NCBI GenBank assembly: GCA_947632115.1
Contig: CANROB010000005.1
Location: 1-64,000, forward strand
Source of the DNA: an uncultured Bacilli bacterium
GTDB taxonomy: Bacteria; Bacillota_I; Bacilli_A; RF39; UBA660
Length of the DNA: 64,000 nucleotides
Reading direction: 5' to 3'
In this document: positions 10,454 through 20,394 of the stretch, one piece after another
Position numbering within the stretch: position 1 is the stretch's first letter
Layout: every line of letters begins with the position of its first letter
Translations under genes and position numbers: made by a program
Notes under the pieces: generated by a model
Databases searched by the model: none
What the model was told of the DNA's origin: nothing
Seen by the model: the letters and a program-made list of their open reading frames with translations, nothing else

Positions 10454-11105
10454 TCCGGTACTGTCTCATAATAGAACGATACTTAGATTTATAATTAGAC
10501 TTCAGTCTAGAGTAACTATGACTACTTCTTTGATAAGCAAAAAAATCATACGTTCCCTCTTTTTTAACATTAATACCAATAATAAAATCATAGATATTGT
10601 GATTTAAATCTTGATAGACACAAAGGATACAGTGTCTCTCAGGAACAATCTCATCATTTTCCTTACTTACTAAAATACAAGTTTGAAAAGATTTTTCCGT
10701 ATCCTTAGAAATATCAAAAGTAGTAAACCGTTTTTGATTTAAAGATTCTGATCTTTCTTGTACTCCTAAAACGGGTTTTGCTGTTTTTAAATTATATAAT
10801 TTAATGTTACTAGCAACCCCATAACCGATATTATTAAGCGTTAAAGAAAGCATAATATTATCGTCATTTTTACTATCTAAAACAGCCTCATTACTATCTT
10901 TTTTTAAGAAACGATTTCCCCGAATAATAAAGTAATAAACGAATCTGTCAATGACATTTATTTTCTTAATTTCCCCTAGGACTAAATAGGGCTTATGTTC
11001 CTCCCGATTTTCATTTTTAATACGAATATGTCCGGTATAAATAGTTGCAAATACAGGGATTAAAATCGTTGCCATGGTTAGAGCTAAATTCAAATAATCA
11101 TTCAT
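10449..11105 (-). CDS. Hypothetical protein with N-terminal membrane anchor
   Basis: N-terminal hydrophobic segment LALTMATILIPVFATIYTG, then a soluble domain; no recognised family. Confidence 0.6.
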   Translation of the reverse strand: MNDYLNLALTMATILIPVFATIYTGHIRIKNENREEHKPYLVLGEIKKINVIDRFVYYFIIRGNRFLKKDSNEAVLDSKNDDNIMLSLTLNNIGYGVASNIKLYNLKTAKPVLGVQERSESLNQKRFTTFDISKDTEKSFQTCILVSKENDEIVPERHCILCVYQDLNHNIYDFIIGINVKKEGTYDFFAYQRSSHSYSRLKSNYKSKYRSIMRQYRK

Positions 11106-11150
11106 ATCATCACACTCTAACGGAATTATAACAAACTTTTTTTGTTTTGT

Positions 11151-11858
11151 CTATTCTAGTACATCTAAGGGAATGATATTTTCATTTCCATTAAAAATGG
11201 TTAATTTTCCTGTCTCATCTAAAGTAGCAAGCAAGATATCTTTTTCCTGATATCCTTTATCATGAATTTGTTTTTTTAACCAAGAAACATCTTTGCCAAA
11301 GTGACGCAAGTTTTGGGATAATATTCTACCATCAATGATAACATTTCCCATTAAATAGTCCCTTGTAACTTTTTGATTCATCACTTTAGGCGTTAAAGGT
11401 TGATATTCTGCATAGGGTAAAAAACTAATTTCCCCGTTTGCTTCCATCACTCCATACTGAATTTGAGATAGATCAAAATATCCTTTTATCCTCGCTTCTT
11501 CTAGTAAGTTATTCATATCTAGTCTAGCCTTTTTCATATTATTTCTCAATAGTTTGCCATCTTGAATAATAATGGTTGGTACTCCCATAAAAAATCGTCT
11601 AAGATGAATACTATGAAGGGCAAGATAAGAAACAATATAGGCAATAAAGCCAAATATTAAAACCGCTAAAATGCCATCAAATTCTGGAGAATCGAGATTA
11701 ATCGTCATTTCGGCAGCAAAGTTTCCAATCGATATTCCAATCACATAGTCAAATAAACTAAATTGCGAAACTTGTTTTTTTCCTAAGATTTTGGCAACAA
11801 TAAAAAGAGTCGCTAACGAAATAAATGCACGATAAAGAACAGGAAGAAAATTTGCCAT
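11151..11858 (-). CDS. DUF421 (YetF-family) membrane protein
   Basis: KILGKKQVSQFSLFDYVIGISIGNFAAEMTINLDSP and VIIDGRI/LRHFGKDVSWLKKQI match the DUF421 pattern. ATG at 11858 has SD GGTGATG; the longer ORF start is less likely. Confidence 0.8.
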   Translation of the reverse strand: MANFLPVLYRAFISLATLFIVAKILGKKQVSQFSLFDYVIGISIGNFAAEMTINLDSPEFDGILAVLIFGFIAYIVSYLALHSIHLRRFFMGVPTIIIQDGKLLRNNMKKARLDMNNLLEEARIKGYFDLSQIQYGVMEANGEISFLPYAEYQPLTPKVMNQKVTRDYLMGNVIIDGRILSQNLRHFGKDVSWLKKQIHDKGYQEKDILLATLDETGKLTIFNGNENIIPLDVLE

Positions 11859-11905
11859 ATCATCACCATTTTTAATATGGAGATTATCTATAATTTTATA
11901 CAAAA

Positions 11906-11932
11906 AAACTACTAAATTCTTAGTAGCTTTTC
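11906..11932 (-). terminator. rpmE terminator
   Basis: GCTACTAAGAATTTAGTAGTTTTTTT on the minus strand just after the rpmE stop. Confidence 0.7.
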
Positions 11933-11934
11933 TT

Positions 11935-12150
11935 TTATTTTTCATTTGTTAGACCATATTTACGGTTGAATTTTTCTACACGACCAGCCTTAGAAGCATT
12001 TGTTCCTTCTTTTCCACCTACAAAGAATGGATGGCATTGGTTGCATACCTCGATATGTAACTCTGGATTTGTAGATTTTACTGTAAAAGTATTTCCACAA
12101 GAGCAAGTTACTTTTGTTTCAACGTAATTTGGATGAATATCTTTTTTCAT
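11935..12150 (-). CDS. rpmE: 50S ribosomal protein L31 (zinc-binding CxC..CxxC form)
   Basis: [48 protein letters not shown]. Confidence 0.97.
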   Translation of the reverse strand: MKKDIHPNYVETKVTCSCGNTFTVKSTNPELHIEVCNQCHPFFVGGKEGTNASKAGRVEKFNRKYGLTNEK

Positions 12151-12290
12151 AACCTTACGCTCCTTCCGCCATGACTAAAATAAGTCATAGATAATGAATT
12201 CTTTCCTATTGTAGCAAATATTTTTAAGAATTGCAACAAAAATAAAGTGGCTTTTTTAGATTTAACAAAAGAGTAGACGAAAATCTACTC

Positions 12291-12932
12291 TTAATCTCTA
12301 CTATCTCCAAATAATCTTAATAAATCAAGGAAGATATTAATAAAATCTAAATATAATTCAAATGCTCCATAAATAGCTAACTTATTCTCATCGTCAATTC
12401 CATATAAGTTTTTCTTAATAACTTGAACATCATAGGCAATATATCCTATAAAGACAACAATACCGATAATACAAAGAATTAAATTGAATGTCTCACTACC
12501 AATAAATATATTGATAAGAGAAGCAACTAAAATAGCGAGTACTCCCATTAATAAATAGATGCCTATTTTTGTAAGATCGATATTTGTAACAAAACCAATA
12601 ATACCAAATACTAATAAAATTCCTGCTGTAATGGCAAATACCCAGACAATAGACATGATATCATAAAGAATAAAAATGGACGATAACGTAAGTCCTGTCA
12701 AGCCGGAATAAAGAAGATAAAGGATAACCGAAGTTAAATAATTCATCTTTCGAATTCTAACGGCTAAGACTACAGCAACTACTAATTCTAAAAGCCATAC
12801 AATGATGTATTTTCCGCCACCAAATAAATTGTAAACCATATTTTCATTCGTAGCGACTACATAGGCTACACCAAAGGTTACAGCTAGGCCAACACAAAGC
12901 CACATGAATATTTTAGAAAAAACTCTGTTCAT
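12291..12932 (-). CDS. Bax inhibitor-1 (BI-1/YccA) family membrane protein
   Basis: 213 aa, 7 TM-like segments; C-terminal GAFELYLDFINIFLDLLRLFG is the BI-1 signature. Confidence 0.9.
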   Translation of the reverse strand: MNRVFSKIFMWLCVGLAVTFGVAYVVATNENMVYNLFGGGKYIIVWLLELVVAVVLAVRIRKMNYLTSVILYLLYSGLTGLTLSSIFILYDIMSIVWVFAITAGILLVFGIIGFVTNIDLTKIGIYLLMGVLAILVASLINIFIGSETFNLILCIIGIVVFIGYIAYDVQVIKKNLYGIDDENKLAIYGAFELYLDFINIFLDLLRLFGDSRD

Positions 12933-12936
12933 AAAT

Positions 12937-13374
12937 TCACCTCGATATTATTATATCATATTTTTTTCCTAATATAGATATTTTTTGATTCATGTACTCG
13001 GCCATTTCAGAAGACTCTTTTAAAGGAATTAATTTAATTTTTTCTTTACAATATTTACGCATGAGAGAGAATAACTCTTCTAAATCATCTAGTTCTACTA
13101 GAAGAGCCTGATAAGTAGTAAGACGAACGATTTTATTCAAGTCTATTTGAATGGTACTTGCTTTCACTAAAATGTTTTGAAAGGTTCGATTGCGAACTAA
13201 CTCATTTTGTTCAATGGCCATACTAATTTCTGTAATTCTTAAATCCTCTTTGTCATAATAAATGTCACCCTCTTTACTGCCAATTGTAAAGAATAGAGTT
13301 TCCTTTTGAAAAGTAACCTGATAAATAAAGAAAAATAAAATAACTAATGAAATAAGAAAAAGTATTTTTTTCAT
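12937..13374 (-). CDS. Hypothetical membrane-anchored protein
   Basis: N-terminal signal anchor MKKILFLISLVILFFFIYQVTF; no recognised family. Confidence 0.55.
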   Translation of the reverse strand: MKKILFLISLVILFFFIYQVTFQKETLFFTIGSKEGDIYYDKEDLRITEISMAIEQNELVRNRTFQNILVKASTIQIDLNKIVRLTTYQALLVELDDLEELFSLMRKYCKEKIKLIPLKESSEMAEYMNQKISILGKKYDIIISR

Positions 13375-13409
13375 AAAATCACCAAAAAAAGTAGCTTAAC
13401 GCTACTTCA

Positions 13410-14663
13410 TTATATTTCTTCAATTTCTATTTTAGCACCTACATTGGTTAATTTTTCAATAATGTTTTCATATCCCCTTAAAACATGTTCTACATTATTG
13501 ATAGTCGTTTTTCCTTCTGCTTTTAAACCTGCTAAAATGAGGCAAGCTCCCGCTCTTAAATCAGTTGCTTCTACCTCACTTCCAACAAGGGAAGTAGGCC
13601 CTTTAACATAAATTTTTTTACCTACAATCTCAATATCTGCTCCCATGTCCTTTAAATAAGGAACATTTTTAAAACGATTTTCGTAGATAGTCTCTTCTAA
13701 AATAGATTCCCCCTTACACTGGGTAAGGAGGGTTGTTAGTGGCTGTTGTAAGTCTGTTGGAAAACCTGGATAACCTAGAGTTTTAACATCTACTTCTTTT
13801 AAATTTTCCCCCTTACTAATCACCACTGCATCCTCTTCTTCTTTTATGGAAACGCCCATTTCTTTTAATTTATTAATAAGAGAATCCACATGTTCTGGAA
13901 TAATATTTTCAATACGTAAATTCTCTCCTACTAGTGCTCCTGCTATCATATAAGTTCCTGCCTCTATTCTATCAGGAATGACTTCTGTAAAACAGCTACC
14001 TAAGTAATCTACTCCGGTAATATGAATAGTACTAGTACCTGCTCCTGTTATTTTCGCTCCCATATTATTTAGGAAGGTTGCGACATTAACAATCTCTGGT
14101 TCTTTAGCAGCGTTTTCAATAATAGTTGTTCCTTTCGCTTTAACCGCTACTAAAATGGTATTTACAGTAGCCCCTACACTAGGCATATCTAGATAAACTT
14201 CTGCACCTTTTAATTCTTCCGCATCAATGATATATTTATTTCCTTCTTCTTTAACAACTGCTCCCAAAGCACGATATCCTTTTAATGTCTGGTCAATTGG
14301 TCTAGCACCGATAGAACACCCACCTGGGAAGTACATCTCTACATGTTTATATTTACCAAGTAAAGAGGACATGAAATAGTAAGAAGCTCGTAACTTTTTA
14401 GAAATTTCTTCTGGAATCTCTTTATTGACAATACTAGAAGAATCTATTTCCATAATGGTTCCCTTTCTGGATACTTTTGCCCCTAAATATTTTAAAATTT
14501 CATTTAAAGCATCAATATCAGAAATATTGGGAATGTTATCTATTTTTACTATTTCATCAGATAATAAAGAAGCTGGTACTAAAGCAACCGCACTGTTTTT
14601 AGCACCACTAATGCGAATAGTTCCTGTAAGAGGACATCCTCCTTCTATTCGTATTCTTTTCAT
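13410..14663 (-). CDS. murA: UDP-N-acetylglucosamine 1-carboxyvinyltransferase
   Basis: MKRIRIEGGCPLTGTIRISGAKNSAVALVPASLL; EPT fold; Internal MKRIRI is the likely start (ORF track starts at 14675 with MEVR). The usual catalytic Cys region reads PGGCSIGARPIDQTLKG. Confidence 0.95.
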   Translation of the reverse strand: MKRIRIEGGCPLTGTIRISGAKNSAVALVPASLLSDEIVKIDNIPNISDIDALNEILKYLGAKVSRKGTIMEIDSSSIVNKEIPEEISKKLRASYYFMSSLLGKYKHVEMYFPGGCSIGARPIDQTLKGYRALGAVVKEEGNKYIIDAEELKGAEVYLDMPSVGATVNTILVAVKAKGTTIIENAAKEPEIVNVATFLNNMGAKITGAGTSTIHITGVDYLGSCFTEVIPDRIEAGTYMIAGALVGENLRIENIIPEHVDSLINKLKEMGVSIKEEEDAVVISKGENLKEVDVKTLGYPGFPTDLQQPLTTLLTQCKGESILEETIYENRFKNVPYLKDMGADIEIVGKKIYVKGPTSLVGSEVEATDLRAGACLILAGLKAEGKTTINNVEHVLRGYENIIEKLTNVGAKIEIEEI

Positions 14664-14709
14664 TCTAACCTCCAATATTACTATATGTCAATTACCTAGA
14701 TGTGTTCAT

Positions 14710-15561
14710 CTAAGCCCTATCTTTTGAACCTAGCAATTCTACTTTTGCTTCAATGGCTTCTTTGATATTTGCTTCTCCCGCTTTAATTACTTTTCTAGGA
14801 TCATAGACCTCGGCATCACTACTTAATTTTTCTCTCACCCCTTTTGTCCAAGCTTGTTGTAATTCTGTGTTGATATTTAACTTACAAATTCCACAAGAAA
14901 TAGCTTGTCTTATTTGTTCATCATAAATGCCACTTCCTCCATGAAGTACAAGTGGTAAATTGGTCTTTTCTTTAATTTCTTCCATTCTGTCAAAAGCAAG
15001 AACGGGATCTCCATGATATGGTCCATGGACACTACCTAAAGCTGGCGCTAAAAAGTCTATTCCTGTACTAGCAACATACTCTACACAGTCAGATACCTCC
15101 GCATAAAGAATTCCACCTACAACGCCATCTTCTTGGCCACCAACGTGTCCGATTTCTCCTTCTACGGTAACCCCTCTTGCATGAGCATATTCTACCACTT
15201 TTTTAGATACCTCTATATTCTTCTCTAAGGTTTCTTTAGAAGCATCAATCATAACAGAAGTAAATCCAGCATCTATCGCATCTACACAAGACTCATAACT
15301 ACTTGCATGATCTAAGTGAATCGCAACAGGAATCGTAATGGATAAATATTCCATTAAGTTTTTAACCATGGAAACAACGGTTTTATATCCACCCATATAT
15401 TTGCCAGCGCCCTCGCTAACACCTAAAATAACAGGCGTTTTTAACTCTTCACACTTCTCTAGAATAAAGCGTGTCCACTCTAGATTATTGATGTTAAATT
15501 GAGCTACTGCATATTTATTTGCTTTCGCATCCAAAAGCATTCTACTCATGTTTTCTAACAT
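14710..15561 (-). CDS. fba: Class II fructose-1,6-bisphosphate aldolase
   Basis: AVAQFNINNLEWTRFILEKCEELKTPVILGVSEGAGKYMGG, HLDHASSYESC, GSVHGPYHG, VLHGGSGIYDEQI. Confidence 0.96.
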   Translation of the reverse strand: MLENMSRMLLDAKANKYAVAQFNINNLEWTRFILEKCEELKTPVILGVSEGAGKYMGGYKTVVSMVKNLMEYLSITIPVAIHLDHASSYESCVDAIDAGFTSVMIDASKETLEKNIEVSKKVVEYAHARGVTVEGEIGHVGGQEDGVVGGILYAEVSDCVEYVASTGIDFLAPALGSVHGPYHGDPVLAFDRMEEIKEKTNLPLVLHGGSGIYDEQIRQAISCGICKLNINTELQQAWTKGVREKLSSDAEVYDPRKVIKAGEANIKEAIEAKVELLGSKDRA

Positions 15562-15629
15562 ATTATCACCTAACTACAGTATAGTATTTCTCCTATAGGA
15601 TTGCAATAAAATAAAAGAAGATACTAAGA

Positions 15630-15653
15630 AAACTGTCAAATATTTGACAGTTT
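15630..15653. repeat. 24-bp perfect palindrome
   Basis: AAACTGTCAAAT|ATTTGACAGTTT, read directly. Confidence 0.85.
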
Positions 15654-16170
15654 AAAGATGCAAAAAAGCTAAAAGGAAGAAGAAAAATGCTCCCATAACA
15701 ACTGCTATTTTTCCGAGTAAATCACGAATCTTACTTCCTAACTTTAATCCTAAAAGCGTAAAAGAGGCACTAAAGATAGCAAAACTAATGGGCGCTATAA
15801 GCGTAAAATGAAAAAGGGCAATGCCTACTGTAAAACTATCGATACTAACCGCAAAACTAAAAAGCATTTGTTCTTTAAAAGAGGAAAGTGGGGTTACTTT
15901 TCTTTCTTCTCTTACTTCTAAAAGAAGCATAATTCCTAAGTAAATATAGATTAAAAAGGTAATAAAATGGAAAGGTATAGATGAATAGTTTACCAAAAGG
16001 CGCTTGACACTCATTCCTAGTAATGGCATAACAAAATGAAAAATTCCAACCATGAGGGAAATCCTTTGACACAACCTTTTTTCCATATTTAAAGTGCCAT
16101 AAGCAAGAGCCAAAGAAAAGGCATCCATCGAAAGAGAAATAGATAGAAGGATTATGGTAATCATTTCCAT
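15652..16170 (-). CDS. MntP/YtaF-family membrane protein
   Basis: SISLSMDAFSLALAYG and SFAVSIDSFTVGIAL, the paired MDAF/DSF motifs of the MntP/YtaF superfamily. Confidence 0.8.
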   Translation of the reverse strand: MEMITIILLSISLSMDAFSLALAYGTLNMEKRLCQRISLMVGIFHFVMPLLGMSVKRLLVNYSSIPFHFITFLIYIYLGIMLLLEVREERKVTPLSSFKEQMLFSFAVSIDSFTVGIALFHFTLIAPISFAIFSASFTLLGLKLGSKIRDLLGKIAVVMGAFFFFLLAFLHL

Positions 16171-16213
16171 AAAATCACCTATATCATTTTACTAACTTGG
16201 ATACCTTTTTATA

Positions 16214-16720
16214 CTAAAAATATTTTTGAATCAAATCGACAACAAGAGAACGATATTCTACCTCATCGGTTTCCTCATCGATTAAGCAAAGGGGTGGGAA
16301 TAATACGCACCACCAGTTTTTTCCAGATCCTTTCCCTAAGGTTACAACTAGTGATTCATAATATCCCTCTTCATAAAGAATTCCCTTATATTCTTTTTCA
16401 GGAAAATAATTTTTTCCATATTGAATCGTAAAATTATCGTTTCCTTGAATAGAAGAGACAATCTTAGATGCTTCTGGAATACTTTTTTCAATTACATCTC
16501 TTGCCGAATCAACGCCCTTAACATCTTTTAAAAGTTGATAATAATACTGCTCTAAGTCGGACTTAATTTCTTTTTTGATTGTTTGATCATTTGCTTGATT
16601 ACTATTTCCAATGACCCGAATACGAATGGCTTCTTTAGGGATTACCTGATAATCCGTCGTAATTTTACCAATCATGAGATAAACAATCCCAATTCCTACT
16701 AGAACAAGTACTTTTTTCAT
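16214..16720 (-). CDS. spoIIR: Stage II sporulation protein R (SpoIIR) homologue
   Basis: AIRIRVIGNSNQANDQTIKKEIK, GKNYFPEKEYKGILYEEGYYESLVVTLGKGSGKNWWCVLFPPLCLID. Confidence 0.93.
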   Translation of the reverse strand: MKKVLVLVGIGIVYLMIGKITTDYQVIPKEAIRIRVIGNSNQANDQTIKKEIKSDLEQYYYQLLKDVKGVDSARDVIEKSIPEASKIVSSIQGNDNFTIQYGKNYFPEKEYKGILYEEGYYESLVVTLGKGSGKNWWCVLFPPLCLIDEETDEVEYRSLVVDLIQKYF

Positions 16721-16758
16721 ATCCTCACCTACTCTATATTGAGTAGATTTTTTTCATT

Positions 16759-17169
16759 TTATTCAAAAAACAATGCAAGAATAGGAAGAAAGAAACTGAT
16801 AATAAGATTACAAATAAAACTAATCGTGGCAGCAATTCCCATCGCTTTTGCTGTTTTCGGTTTTGTACTAGACCAAATTCCACAGAAAATCCATCCTACT
16901 ATGGGAATCAATACCGCTAAAATAACCCAACCAACTCCCACATTTTGTTCTACAACTGGCTGCTGATAATATCCATAATAAGGTTGCTGGTAATTTGGAT
17001 TGCTATAATTCATAGGCTGTTGATAGTTTGGTTGATTATAATTTGGGGGCTGTGTATAACTTTGTACATTCATCTCTTCGATATGGTCTTGATAAGGCAT
17101 CCCACAATTTGCGCAGACCCTATGTTCATCTTTCATTTCATAACCACAATTGGGACAATATTTTGCCAT
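16759..17169 (-). CDS. Zinc-ribbon plus Tyr/Pro/Gln-rich linker plus TM-domain protein
   Basis: MAKYCPNCGYEMKDEHRVCANCGMPYQ zinc ribbon; NYNQPNYQQP linker; two TM segments. Confidence 0.75.
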   Translation of the reverse strand: MAKYCPNCGYEMKDEHRVCANCGMPYQDHIEEMNVQSYTQPPNYNQPNYQQPMNYSNPNYQQPYYGYYQQPVVEQNVGVGWVILAVLIPIVGWIFCGIWSSTKPKTAKAMGIAATISFICNLIISFFLPILALFFE

Positions 17170-17181
17170 AAAATCCTCCTT

Positions 17182-17637
17182 TTACTTATGATAAGATTCA
17201 TGATTTTGAATCTTATAAGCACGATAAATTTGCTCTAATAAAAGCACACGAAACAATTGATGAGGAAATGTCATAGGAGAAAAAGATAACGCATAATTCG
17301 CTCTTTTCTTCACATCATCGTGAAGACCATACGACCCACCAATCAAAAAAGTAATCGTAGAATGTGATAGGAAAGTTTGATCTAATTTATCTGCAAAATC
17401 TAAAGAGTTCATCTCTTTTCCCTCAATCTCTAGAGAAATCATATAGTCTTTTTCTCCAACATGTCTTAAGATTTCCCCTTTTTCTTTTTCTAAGATAGAA
17501 GGTATATCCATACCACTATAGTCATTACATTCTATCATTTCTAGTTTGGTATATTTCGAAATTCTTAAAGCATATTCTTCTATCGCCTGTCTGAAATAGG
17601 CCTCTTTTATTTTTCCTACACTAATAATTTTAATCAT
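17182..17637 (-). CDS. rlmH: 23S rRNA (pseudouridine1915-N3)-methyltransferase
   Basis: MIKIISVGKIKEAYFRQAIEEYALRISKYTKLEMIE, FLIGGSYGL, FPHQLFRVLLLEQIYRAYKI. Confidence 0.96.
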   Translation of the reverse strand: MIKIISVGKIKEAYFRQAIEEYALRISKYTKLEMIECNDYSGMDIPSILEKEKGEILRHVGEKDYMISLEIEGKEMNSLDFADKLDQTFLSHSTITFLIGGSYGLHDDVKKRANYALSFSPMTFPHQLFRVLLLEQIYRAYKIQNHESYHK

Positions 17638-18395
17638 AAAGTAATTAACTCCGTAGCCTCTTTTTGAAGGGCAATTTGAATATTAGAAAAAGGAACTTGG
17701 TGTATTTCTAATTCTTTCATCAAAGATTGTTTCGCTAATTCTGGGGTATTATTTTCTTCACTTAAATGGGCAAGAAACACAACTTTTGTATTACTTCCAA
17801 TAAATTTAGAAAGATAATAAGCAGAATCTTCATTCGATAAGTGGCCTCTATCGCTTAGGATACGAATTTTGGTTTGATGCGGATAATGAGGATTATTCAT
17901 TAGCCTTTCAACATCATGGTTGCTCTCAAAGACATAAGCACTTCGATTCTGTAATAGTTTATGATATCGCTCATTCACATATCCCGTATCGGTTACATAA
18001 ACAAGAGATTTTCCATTTTCTTCTAAAATATAACCATTGGAATCATCCGTATCATGAGAAGTTTTAATAGCATAAATTTTTAAATTTTCTAAAGTAATTT
18101 CTTTTTCAATATAAATCGGATGATCTAATTTTAAATTTGCTTCTTTTTCTATTTTTTCGGTTATGTATACTTGTGGATGATGCTTCTTTAAAAACACAGG
18201 AAGACCAGATACGTGATCAGTATGAGCATGGGTAATTAGCACCATGTCGATAATGTTAGGATCTATTCCACGCTCCTCTAATCTTTTTTCAATTTGTAAG
18301 CAGGTCATTCCTACATCGATTAAAATGTGGTGTTTCTCGGTTTCTACATAAGTAGAATTTCCTTTACTACCACTTGCTAAAACACAAAACTTCAT
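17634..18395 (-). CDS. walJ: MBL-fold metallohydrolase (WalJ/YycJ-like)
   Basis: MKFCVLASGSKGNSTYVETEKHHILIDVGMTCLQIEKRLEERG, THAHTDHVSGL, SNEDSAYYL; synteny with rlmH and dnaB. Confidence 0.9.
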   Translation of the reverse strand: MKFCVLASGSKGNSTYVETEKHHILIDVGMTCLQIEKRLEERGIDPNIIDMVLITHAHTDHVSGLPVFLKKHHPQVYITEKIEKEANLKLDHPIYIEKEITLENLKIYAIKTSHDTDDSNGYILEENGKSLVYVTDTGYVNERYHKLLQNRSAYVFESNHDVERLMNNPHYPHQTKIRILSDRGHLSNEDSAYYLSKFIGSNTKVVFLAHLSEENNTPELAKQSLMKELEIHQVPFSNIQIALQKEATELITL

Positions 18396-18396
18396 A

Positions 18397-20394
18397 TTAT
18401 TTCCTCAAATATGGTAAAGGATTTAAGAAGCATCTTGTACTATATTCCTTACAACGTCTAATTTCAAAATGAAGATGTGGACCAGTTGCAGCTCCTGAAC
18501 TTCCTACATAACCAATTACTTGTCCACGAGCAACTTTAATTCCTTCTCTCATTCCTTTAGCGTATCCACTCATATGTCCATATAATGTGTAGTAACCATT
18601 ATGGTGATCAATTATCATATGGGTTCCATAACCACCTTGTTGATATCCCATATAAATAATTTCGCCATTGTTAGAAGCATAGACAGGAGAACCATATCCT
18701 GTTCCTGCAATGTCTAATCCTGTATGTAACTCACGACCACTACCAAACGGATTTTTACGATATCCATAGTAAGAAGAAATACTGTAACCTTTTCTTGTTG
18801 GCCAATACCAAGAAGAAAGACTACCAACACCAGGAACATCTTTGGTCCCTACTAGAATAATTTCATTTTGTGCTTTCTTTAAAGTCGTTGTCGTATCCGG
18901 TTTGATATAAGCAATAGCCCCATTCACACTACGGACACTTTGAGAAACTCTTTCTACACCATTTTTACCTTTTTGTTTTACTTCACGCATTCCTTTATTC
19001 AAACTAGAGCTATATTCCTCTACCGTATCATAGTTTACTTCTTTATCTTCTACGGTATAAGATTCTACTACTACGCTAATTTTGGGATCGGTTTGCGCAA
19101 TGACAATTGGCTGATTGTTATAAAAAATATTATTAACACTTGTAAAAGAAGGATTAGATAAGAAAAATTCTTCTAATGTAATTCCCTGTTCATAGGTAAG
19201 CGATAAAATATTATCAGTTGCTTTCGCATAGATTGTTTTCTCATTCTTATTATCGCCATAGAGTAAATAGCTGGATAATTCATCGGCATCGTTATAGATT
19301 TTTTCTCCAATAGAAATATTTTCCTTTTTGACAGTAATTCCTTCTGAAATATAAACATCATCAATACGGGAACCCGTATCTTTAATTTCTTCTTGAGTTC
19401 CTTTTTGATAGTTTTCAAAAGCCTCAGATCCTGTAAAAATAGCCTCTAATTCTTCTACTGCTTCTTTAAAGACTTCCTCTTTTGTTACATAAACAATAAC
19501 ATCATCTTTTCTAGTATCCATCATATCTTGATAATCTTCTAATAAGTAAGCACCCACCATCATGGAAGGAGAAACATCTTGCTCTTCATTTTTCTTAATA
19601 CGAAATTGATATCCTTCAATCGTACATGGTTTTTTAGAAACAATATAATCATATACTTCTTCAACTGGTTTTAAATCAGCATGATAGGTATTGATTTTTT
19701 CAACATGAATACCAATTGGACTATAAATATCACTAGAATACAAATAAGCTTCATTCGTTTCAATATAGTTTTCCATATATTTTTGTTTTGGATAGGAGAT
19801 TTCTTGTAATTGACCATTAAAATAGGTATCGACTTGATATCTTTCTGATTCTGTTAATTTTAATTTATCAAGATTCGCCTTTAAAAAGTCATTCAATGCT
19901 TGTTTTTGACTATGAAAAGTTTGAGTGAATCCCTCTACTAAATTCTCATAATGCGCAATATGGTCTTGCGCTACATAACTATCTTTACGATCTATGGTAA
20001 GACTGTTAAAGAGTTTTTCTACTTCTTCTCTTGCCTCTTCCTTAAATGTTCCTTTTTCTCCAACTAAACGGTAAAGTTCATCATACTTTTTCACTAATTC
20101 AAAATAAGTAGAACTTCCCTTTACCTTAGAAGTAAGTAGGGCATCAATTGCTTTTAATGTCTCTACTTCTTTTTGGTACTCTATTACTTGTTCTTTGATG
20201 AGTGTTCCCTGCTCACTAATATATTTTTCTAGTTCCTCTTCCTGAGCAATAATTCCCACTACTTCCTCATCTAAATAAACTTGGTAATAAGTATGAGGCT
20301 GATAAGTTTTCTTATAGTGAAACTGTAAGAAAAAAATACCAATACTAAGAATTACCATTAAAAATATCGTTAGATACTTTTTCAATAAAATCAC
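18397..20394 (-). CDS. Membrane-anchored G5-domain plus M23 peptidase
   Basis: N-terminal TM; G5-like segment (VESYTVEDKEVNYDTVEEYSSSLNKG...VKQKGKNGVERV); HTGLDIAG and HLHFEIR are M23 metal/catalytic motifs. Confidence 0.9.
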   Translation of the reverse strand: MILLKKYLTIFLMVILSIGIFFLQFHYKKTYQPHTYYQVYLDEEVVGIIAQEEELEKYISEQGTLIKEQVIEYQKEVETLKAIDALLTSKVKGSSTYFELVKKYDELYRLVGEKGTFKEEAREEVEKLFNSLTIDRKDSYVAQDHIAHYENLVEGFTQTFHSQKQALNDFLKANLDKLKLTESERYQVDTYFNGQLQEISYPKQKYMENYIETNEAYLYSSDIYSPIGIHVEKINTYHADLKPVEEVYDYIVSKKPCTIEGYQFRIKKNEEQDVSPSMMVGAYLLEDYQDMMDTRKDDVIVYVTKEEVFKEAVEELEAIFTGSEAFENYQKGTQEEIKDTGSRIDDVYISEGITVKKENISIGEKIYNDADELSSYLLYGDNKNEKTIYAKATDNILSLTYEQGITLEEFFLSNPSFTSVNNIFYNNQPIVIAQTDPKISVVVESYTVEDKEVNYDTVEEYSSSLNKGMREVKQKGKNGVERVSQSVRSVNGAIAYIKPDTTTTLKKAQNEIILVGTKDVPGVGSLSSWYWPTRKGYSISSYYGYRKNPFGSGRELHTGLDIAGTGYGSPVYASNNGEIIYMGYQQGGYGTHMIIDHHNGYYTLYGHMSGYAKGMREGIKVARGQVIGYVGSSGAATGPHLHFEIRRCKEYSTRCFLNPLPYLRK

